Shown: positions 1 to 5,071 of the stretch, piece by piece
How positions within the stretch are numbered: position 1 is the stretch's first letter
Layout of the letters: the number at the start of each line of letters is the position of its first letter
Origin: Muribaculaceae bacterium
Lineage (GTDB): Bacteria; Bacteroidota; Bacteroidia; Bacteroidales; Muribaculaceae
Direction of reading: 5' to 3'
DNA length: 5,071 bases
Assembly: GCA_029059965.1 (NCBI GenBank)
Contig: JAIDUY010000350.1
Coordinates: forward strand, 1 to 5,071
The notes under the pieces: generated by a model
The model's database searches: none
Told to the model about the DNA's origin: nothing
The model's input: only the letters and a program-made list of their open reading frames with translations
Program-made: the position numbers and the translations under genes

Positions 1-2866
1 CGTCGAATGGACCGGTTTTGCCGAAGTCGTAGGACAGCTGCACGTTGTCCATCTTCAGGAAGGAAGCGTTCTCGACGTAGTGGTCCGACTCGTAGCGCTT
101 CTTGGTGAAGTGAGTCTCGGCATAGCTTGCGGAGAGGTTGTTGACCTGGCCGGAGCACCACGAGAAGCACTCGGAAGCGCCCATGTTGGCAGCCATCTGG
201 TTGTAGAGGTAGTTGCCGATCTGTGCGCGCAGGGCCGTCGACAGGGTCCACTTCTTCCAGCGGAGTGAGGTGGAGAAGCCTAAAATCCAGTCGGGGTGAG
301 CGTTGTGGTAGTAGTAGCGGTCGTTGGAGTCGATGATGCCGTCGCCGTTGAGGTCGGCGTAGAGACCCTCGACGGGGCGACCCGTCTCGCTGTCGTAGAT
401 CTGCTTGTAAACCCAGAATGTGTGTGGTGCATAGTCGGTCTTGTAGACCATCACGGGAGTTGATTCGGCATAGCCTACGTAAGTGTCGGAGGCGACGCTT
501 TCGGGGTTGAGCGACAGGTTGGTGATGATATTCTTCTGCCAAGTGGCGTTGAAGGTGGCGTTCCACTGCCAGTCGCGGGTGTCGATGAGGTGCGCGGTGA
601 GAGCGAGCTCGACGCCCTTGGAGTCGACGTTACCCACGTTGGTAAGCATCTCTTTGGCGAAGTTGACGCCCGCGGGAATGGGCACGGTGGCGAGGAGATC
701 GTGAGTCTTGCGGGTGTAGTAGTCGGCGGCGAAGGTGAAGCGGTTGTTCAGGAAGGCCATGTCGACGCCGAAGTTCCAGCTCTTTGTGGTCTCCCAGCGG
801 AGGTCGCTGTTGTAGGCGTCGGGACGTGCGGTCTGAATCCACTGTCCGTTGAACCAGTAGTAGGCACCGGGCTGCGAGAGGGTGTAATTGGGGATATGGC
901 TGTAGTTGGCGATACCGTCCTGCTGGCCGGTGACGCCGTAGCTTGCGCGAATCTTCAGGTCGTTCATCACCCGGGCGATGCCTTCCCAGAATTTCTCGCC
1001 GGACACACGCCATGCGAGTGCCACCGAGGGGAATGTGCCCCAGCGGTTATCCTTGGCGAAGCGGCTGGAGCCGTCGCGGCGGAAAGTGGCAGTCAGCAGG
1101 TAGCGGCTGTCGTAGCTGTAGTTGAGTCGGCCGTAGTAGGAGAGGAGGGTGTGGCGTTCGTCCCATGCTGCGGTAGTCGAGCGGTATTCGCCGTCTTCGT
1201 TGTAGGTGGTATATTCGGGGCAGGTGCTTTTCCAGTACTGGTAGTCGTAGCCGATGGTGGCGTCGACGGTCGAGTTGATGGCTTCGAATTCCTTGTTATA
1301 GTTGGCGTAGACGGTGAGCAGGCGGTTGATGTTTTTCTGCGGGCCCTGCTCGTAGCGTGTGCCGCCGTCGTTGAAGGCCGAGAAAGAGTTCTTGGTCAGG
1401 AAATACTTGTTCTTGCCGCTGGCCCAGTCCATGCCGCCGGTGACGTGGAAGCGCAGCTCGGGCAGGGGATGGAGGCGATAGTCGACGTCGACGTTGCCGA
1501 TGAAGCGGTAGACGTCGGAAGTGTTGTCGGGGAGCTCGACCATGGCAAGTGGGTTGGCGATGGCGCCCTGTCCGGGATGGCCGTTCTTGTCGATGATTTC
1601 ATGATAGCCGCCCATGAGGGGAGTGCCGTCGGTGAAGAGCAGCTGCTGACCGTTTTCGTCGTACATGCCGTAGACAGGCTGGGTGGGGTCGTAGGCCAGG
1701 GCGTTCCAGATGGCGCCCGAGTTGGCAATGCGGTTGTGGCTGTAGGAGCCCTTGCCCGAGAGGTTGATGCGGAGCTTGTCGCCGAAGAAAGTGGGGGTCA
1801 GGTTGAGGTTGGCGGTGTAGCGGGCCACGTTGTCGCGCTTGAGGATACCTTCCTGGTACATTGCGCCGAGGCTGACGCGGTAGGGGAGCCAGTCGGTGGC
1901 GCGGCCTCCGATGCTGAGGTTGTTGTCAGTGCCGAATCCGGTGCGGAAGATGGCGTCGTTCCAGTCGGTGTCCTGATTGCCGAGAGCGGCGATGTAGTCC
2001 TTGTTGCCGGTGGCCATCACCTCGTTGCGGAACTGCTCGGTGCTGAGCATGGGTGTGTGGCGTGCGGCATTCGACAGCGAGTTGGTGGTGCTGAACGACA
2101 CCTTGACACGCTCGCCGCCACCCTTCTTGGTGGTGATGATGATGACGCCGTTCGATGCACGCGAGCCGTAGATTGCCGTCGACGAGGCATCCTTGAGGAT
2201 GGTCATGCTCTCGATGTCGTTGGGATTAATCATGCTCAGGAAGTTGCCGGAACCGGTGATACCGCCGCCGACCTCCATGGGCACGCCGTCGAGCACAATC
2301 AGAGGATCGTTGGATGCATTGAGCGAGGCACCGCCGCGCACACGGATAGTGGAGCCGCCGTTGGGGGAGCCGCCGCTGTTGGTAATCTGCACGCCGGCAA
2401 TCTTGCCGTTGATGAGTTCCTCGGGCGAGCTGATTACGCCCTGGTTGAAGTCTTTTTCCGAAATGGAGCTCACCGAGCCGGTAAGGTCATTTTTCTTTGT
2501 GGTACCGTAACCGATTACCACCATTTCCTGGAGGGCCTCGCTTGCGGGCTCGAGGGCGACGTCGATACGGTCGGACGAAAGGGCCACCTCCTTGGAGACG
2601 TAGCCGACATAGGAAAACAGAAGACGGTCGGCTCCGGCGGGAACGCTGATGCGGTAGTTGCCGTCGAGGTCGGTTGTCACGCCGGCGTTGTGGCCGGGAA
2701 CGGTCACGGATACGCCGATAAGGGGTTCGCCGATTTCATCGACGACGGTACCGGCAACCGTCCGTGCCGTCTGTGCCGAGAGCGAGCCCGGGCTCAGAAA
2801 GGCCACGAACAGCAGAGCCACAATACCGGCCAGTCGCACGGCTGAAGCGCTTAAGATTCTTTTCAT
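1..2866 (-). CDS. SusC/RagA-family TonB-dependent outer-membrane transporter, partial at its 3' end
   Basis: Outer-membrane beta-barrel of the SusC family. With a SusD-type lipoprotein it imports oligosaccharides (or peptides, in RagA types) into the periplasm, driven by TonB-ExbBD. I translated 955 codons from ATG at 2866; the frame has no stop and runs off the left edge. Residues 1-31 are a signal peptide (MKR, hydrophobic core, SLSA before Q32). About 37-107 is a carboxypeptidase-regulatory-like beta-sandwich (AGTVVDEIGEPLIGVSV, TTDLDGNYRISV, FSYVGY). EMVVIGYGTTKK at 114-125 is the usual TonB-box-like linker. The plug follows to about 250 and includes IRVRGGASLNASNDPLIVLD and the family signature LKDASSTAIYGSRASNGVII (224-243). 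The rest is barrel, with DLNGDGIIDSND at 838-849. There is no STN domain before the beta-sandwich, so direct signalling to an anti-sigma factor is not expected. Full-length relatives are about 1,000-1,050 residues, so perhaps 50-100 are missing. The start is chosen because no other ATG precedes the signal peptide. Family is certain; substrate is unknown. Confidence 0.97.
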   Translation of the reverse strand, partial: MKRILSASAVRLAGIVALLFVAFLSPGSLSAQTARTVAGTVVDEIGEPLIGVSVTVPGHNAGVTTDLDGNYRISVPAGADRLLFSYVGYVSKEVALSSDRIDVALEPASEALQEMVVIGYGTTKKNDLTGSVSSISEKDFNQGVISSPEELINGKIAGVQITNSGGSPNGGSTIRVRGGASLNASNDPLIVLDGVPMEVGGGITGSGNFLSMINPNDIESMTILKDASSTAIYGSRASNGVIIITTKKGGGERVKVSFSTTNSLSNAARHTPMLSTEQFRNEVMATGNKDYIAALGNQDTDWNDAIFRTGFGTDNNLSIGGRATDWLPYRVSLGAMYQEGILKRDNVARYTANLNLTPTFFGDKLRINLSGKGSYSHNRIANSGAIWNALAYDPTQPVYGMYDENGQQLLFTDGTPLMGGYHEIIDKNGHPGQGAIANPLAMVELPDNTSDVYRFIGNVDVDYRLHPLPELRFHVTGGMDWASGKNKYFLTKNSFSAFNDGGTRYEQGPQKNINRLLTVYANYNKEFEAINSTVDATIGYDYQYWKSTCPEYTTYNEDGEYRSTTAAWDERHTLLSYYGRLNYSYDSRYLLTATFRRDGSSRFAKDNRWGTFPSVALAWRVSGEKFWEGIARVMNDLKIRASYGVTGQQDGIANYSHIPNYTLSQPGAYYWFNGQWIQTARPDAYNSDLRWETTKSWNFGVDMAFLNNRFTFAADYYTRKTHDLLATVPIPAGVNFAKEMLTNVGNVDSKGVELALTAHLIDTRDWQWNATFNATWQKNIITNLSLNPESVASDTYVGYAESTPVMVYKTDYAPHTFWVYKQIYDSETGRPVEGLYADLNGDGIIDSNDRYYYHNAHPDWILGFSTSLRWKKWTLSTALRAQIGNYLYNQMAANMGASECFSWCSGQVNNLSASYAETHFTKKRYESDHYVENASFLKMDNVQLSYDFGKTGPFD

Positions 2867-2900
2867 GGTTTGATTGATTATGATAATGATTTTTGAGTGT
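2867..2900 (-). promoter_or_regulatory. Short A/T-rich, G-free intergenic leader and translation-initiation region of the SusC gene
   Basis: The 34 bases between the hydrolase stop and the transporter ATG contain 9 C and no G on the coding strand, so a Shine-Dalgarno sequence is impossible here. The bases just before the start (AATCAATCAAACC) are A-rich, as is usual for Bacteroidota, where A-rich unstructured leaders replace the Shine-Dalgarno. There is no terminator-like stem with a T tract and no room for a full promoter with the Bacteroidota -33/-7 elements, so the two genes are most simply read as co-transcribed. A 5-bp inverted repeat (ATTAT C ATAAT) is present, but its one-base loop cannot form a hairpin. 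Confidence 0.6.
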
Positions 2901-5071
2901 TCATTCGAACCAGATGCCTGTCACTTCGGCGGCAAAAGGCGTTGCGGGATTGTCCTTGCCCCAGCTGAAGGTGCGCGTGCGGCCGAAAGCCGGAGCCGGC
3001 ACGTCGGCGTGGTCGGGAGTGAAGAAGCGACCCATGAACGAGGGATAGGGGCAGGGATTGAGCATGGTGCGCGTCGGAGCGAAATCGCTCTCGGACAGCC
3101 TTATTGTCGAGCCCGAGGCGGCTGGCACGGTTGCCGCATAGCTGAACCCGTCGACATCCGTCAGGGTGACTGTAAGCGAGTCGGTGCCCTCTACATCGCC
3201 CAGACGCAGGCACAGGCGGCGGCCTGCGCCGAGGTCGGAGTGAGCCTCCATGATGTCGCCGGCATACTTCGTGGCCACGATGGCTTCGAGGGCTGGAGCC
3301 TCGGCTGTCATGGACAGGCGGACGGCGTCGGCGGCCATAGGCGAGCGGCGCAGATGGCTGAGGCTGATGCCGCTCCATGTTTCGGGAGCCATGGCGAGTT
3401 CTGTGCCGTCAAGGCCGCGTGAAGCGTCGAAAATCACGAATGGAGCGTCGGCCGGAGCTACGGCGACCGAGTAGGGCACTGCTGCCGTACCGGCACCGAA
3501 GTCCCAGCTCAGGGGAGTACCGGGCAGCTCGCCCGGGAAAGTCGTCGTCCCCTTGCCACCGAAGACCACAATGTAGTAACCGTACAAACCATCTTTAATA
3601 CCCGTAGGGTCGACGGTAGCGCTGTATGTATATTTACCTGTTTTGACCATGGGATAGGTTCTGTTGTCCTCTCGCCAGAAATCCACATCGGCGGGGTAGA
3701 GCACCACCGAGTCGACCGGAGCGTCGGAAAGGACGGTAGCTTCCATCTCGATGCTGCCCGGAGCCACGCGCAGGGCGGGCTTGTGGAGTACCTTAAGGCC
3801 TACCGGAGTCAGGGGAGGCATGGCATATTCGTCGAGGCGTGCGTCGGCTACGCCGGCGACATCGAAGTCGCGTGCCGCCAGGACATATACGCCCGGCAGG
3901 AAAGTAGCCTTGCCGCCGTTTGCACGACCCGACGAGCGACCGGCGTAGAAAAAGTCCTCGGGCAGGCCGGGCAGGTCGAGAGTCATTTCGACGGGGCAGT
4001 CGATAATGTCGGCTACGGTTCGCCGCAGAGAAGGACGGGCGAAGGGGTCGGCGGTGATGAACACGTCGGGCATGAGCTCCAGACGCCACTTGCCGTCGGC
4101 GAGCTTGTCGAGGAAATAGGCACCTGTACCGTCGGTCTTCACGACGGGGCTGGAGCCGACTCCCTTGACAGTCGTAAGAGCTGCATGGCGTAGCGGAGCC
4201 TCGGTGGTGGAGTTGGTATTATAATAATGAGTGCCGTCGTTGAGCATCGCAAGATTGCGGCGCGCGCTGACAAGGAATTCGCGGGAGGGACCGAAGACAG
4301 TGTCGGCGGGATACTTGCCGTAGTCGGCGCCGAGGGGTAGTCGGCGCATCACCTCGGCAGCCACGGCCATGCCTATAGCCTTGCCGGGAGTGTAGGCCGT
4401 GTTGAGGTAATGAGTCTGGTACTCGGTGTTGAAGCGTGCCATGTCGATGGGGTCGTAGGCAAACTGGGTGGCCCATTCGAAACCGGCCTTGCGGAAAGAG
4501 CGCGCGGCAGCGGGGAAGAGATATGTGTCGAGCACGTCGGCGGGGTCGAACTCATAGATGACCTTGCTCCGTTCCGCGAAGCCGGGGACGGTGTCGAAGG
4601 GGATGTCGTAGCTGTCGAGCACGGGCAGGAAGTTGCCGTGGCGCGTGCTGCCGTGGACAAGCCCCGAGGGGTACCACTGGTAGGTGGTTCCGTCGATGTC
4701 CGCGCGGTAGAAAGCCGGAGTGCGCCACAGATTGTGGCTTACATTATAGAGGATATCCTTGTTCCATCCGGCCCTGCGGAGCGCCGACGCCATGCGGTCG
4801 ACGTATGCGGTGATTTCCTCTTCCGAGCCGCTGTGGCAGGGCTCGTTGTTGATTTCTACGGCGATTATCGCAGGGTCGGCGCTGTAGCTTAGGCCGGTGT
4901 GGGGATTGACGTGACGGACGAGGGCGTCGAGGTAGCGCTCCTGGGCGGCGGCAGCGGCGGGAGTGTCGTGGACGCGGCACTTCTCGTAGTCGTAGCTGAA
5001 TGCGCCGTTGGGGTCGGTGTTGCGTTCGGGGTAGCCGTTGCCGAAATTGGTCTGGGCGGTGCGAATTACGG
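2901..5071 (-). CDS. Clan GH-A glycoside hydrolase with C-terminal beta-rich accessory domains, partial at its 5' end
   Basis: Probable extracytoplasmic glycan-cleaving enzyme. The frame is open from the right edge to TGA at 2901-2903, giving 722 visible residues; the start and any signal peptide are outside. Residues 1-300 (visible numbering) look like the later part of a TIM barrel. AIIAVEINNEP places the acid/base candidate E76 at the end of strand 4. KVIYEFD places nucleophile candidate E173, 97 residues later, at strand 7. FEWATQF has W199 where clan GH-A enzymes keep a substrate-platform Trp on strand 8. About 300-400 is a beta-rich domain (YFLDKLADGKWRLELMPD). About 420-535 is Ig-like (VDSVVLYPADVDFW, GLYGYYIVVF). 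About 540-722 resembles a galactose-binding-type jelly roll (LTVTLTDVDGF, RLSESDF) and could bind carbohydrate. Homologues resemble Bacteroidales proteins often labelled 'membrane or secreted protein'; this is from memory. GH5-like is the nearest description, but the exact family and substrate are not resolved. It lies 34 bp before the susC-like gene, so it is probably in the same operon. Confidence 0.85.
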   Translation of the reverse strand, partial: VIRTAQTNFGNGYPERNTDPNGAFSYDYEKCRVHDTPAAAAAQERYLDALVRHVNPHTGLSYSADPAIIAVEINNEPCHSGSEEEITAYVDRMASALRRAGWNKDILYNVSHNLWRTPAFYRADIDGTTYQWYPSGLVHGSTRHGNFLPVLDSYDIPFDTVPGFAERSKVIYEFDPADVLDTYLFPAAARSFRKAGFEWATQFAYDPIDMARFNTEYQTHYLNTAYTPGKAIGMAVAAEVMRRLPLGADYGKYPADTVFGPSREFLVSARRNLAMLNDGTHYYNTNSTTEAPLRHAALTTVKGVGSSPVVKTDGTGAYFLDKLADGKWRLELMPDVFITADPFARPSLRRTVADIIDCPVEMTLDLPGLPEDFFYAGRSSGRANGGKATFLPGVYVLAARDFDVAGVADARLDEYAMPPLTPVGLKVLHKPALRVAPGSIEMEATVLSDAPVDSVVLYPADVDFWREDNRTYPMVKTGKYTYSATVDPTGIKDGLYGYYIVVFGGKGTTTFPGELPGTPLSWDFGAGTAAVPYSVAVAPADAPFVIFDASRGLDGTELAMAPETWSGISLSHLRRSPMAADAVRLSMTAEAPALEAIVATKYAGDIMEAHSDLGAGRRLCLRLGDVEGTDSLTVTLTDVDGFSYAATVPAASGSTIRLSESDFAPTRTMLNPCPYPSFMGRFFTPDHADVPAPAFGRTRTFSWGKDNPATPFAAEVTGIWFE

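Noticed and set aside
590..2845. Plus-strand open frame of 751 codons starting at GTG
   Set aside because: It is the codon-for-codon antisense of the clearly homologous SusC gene. Its openness follows from the absence of sense TTA, CTA and TCA codons, and its Val/Gly/Ala/Glu-rich product shows no recognisable domain.
2867..2900. Promoter or terminator between the two genes
   Set aside because: I see no TAnnTTTG-type -7 element on the coding strand, no stable stem followed by T residues, and only 34 bases of space. The ATTAT/ATAAT inverted repeat has a one-base loop.
2878..3378. Minus-strand open frame of 166 codons overlapping the hydrolase 3' end
   Set aside because: Same strand but out of frame with the hydrolase. 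The product is Arg/His/Ser/Pro-rich, typical of a shifted frame in G+C-rich DNA, and lacks domain features.
2874..3422. Plus-strand open frame of 182 codons crossing the intergenic gap
   Set aside because: It is antisense, in the aligned register, to the end of the hydrolase, and its ATG-rich beginning is just the complement of the A/T-rich leader. No motif or start signal supports it.
4791..4793. ATG at 4793 as the true start of the hydrolase
   Set aside because: The same frame continues upstream to the window edge and encodes the catalytic motif AIIAVEINNEP and conserved-looking sequence before it. The ATG is an internal Met inside the barrel.
4410..4892. Plus-strand open frame of 160 codons
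   Set aside because: Codon-aligned antisense of the catalytic region of the hydrolase, ending where the hydrolase uses a CTA Leu codon. No independent support.
1..5071. A defence system, mobile element, CRISPR array, riboswitch or other undescribed system
   Set aside because: The window is filled by two ordinary-type PUL genes. I found no direct-repeat arrays, transposase motifs, terminal inverted repeats, tRNA or rRNA segments, or long non-coding stretches.

Overview
The window reads as a piece of a Bacteroidota chromosome (order Bacteroidales). The main evidence is a canonical SusC/RagA-type TonB-dependent outer-membrane transporter directly behind a secreted-type glycoside hydrolase, joined by an A/T-rich leader with no Shine-Dalgarno sequence. 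Hand counts on sampled lines put G+C at very roughly 60%. That is high for Bacteroides and closer to groups such as Muribaculaceae or Alistipes-like lineages, but the genus assignment is only an inference.

Both genes lie on the minus strand, so transcription runs from high to low coordinates. From 5071 down to 2901 is the 3' three-quarters or so of a clan GH-A (TIM-barrel) glycoside hydrolase whose N-terminus lies beyond the right edge. Its visible part carries the acid/base glutamate in an NEP motif and a candidate nucleophile glutamate, followed by three probable beta-rich accessory domains. After a 34-bp leader, the SusC-like transporter runs from 2866 to the left edge, where it is cut an estimated 50-100 residues before its C-terminus. 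The partner SusD-like lipoprotein would be expected just off the left edge. No promoter, terminator, RNA gene, mobile element, repeat array or CRISPR is visible. The window is almost fully coding, and the only gap is the 34 bp.

Together the genes look like part of a polysaccharide utilization locus (PUL): the hydrolase cuts a glycan, and the SusC pore (with its SusD lid) imports the resulting oligosaccharide across the outer membrane using TonB energy. The glycan cannot be named from this sequence. I found no evidence of a new type of system. The points worth a second look are the gene order (hydrolase before susC), the family of the hydrolase, a local A/T-rich patch of atypical codon use inside it, and a 793-codon stretch of the transporter without TTA, CTA or TCA, which produces a large false antisense reading frame.
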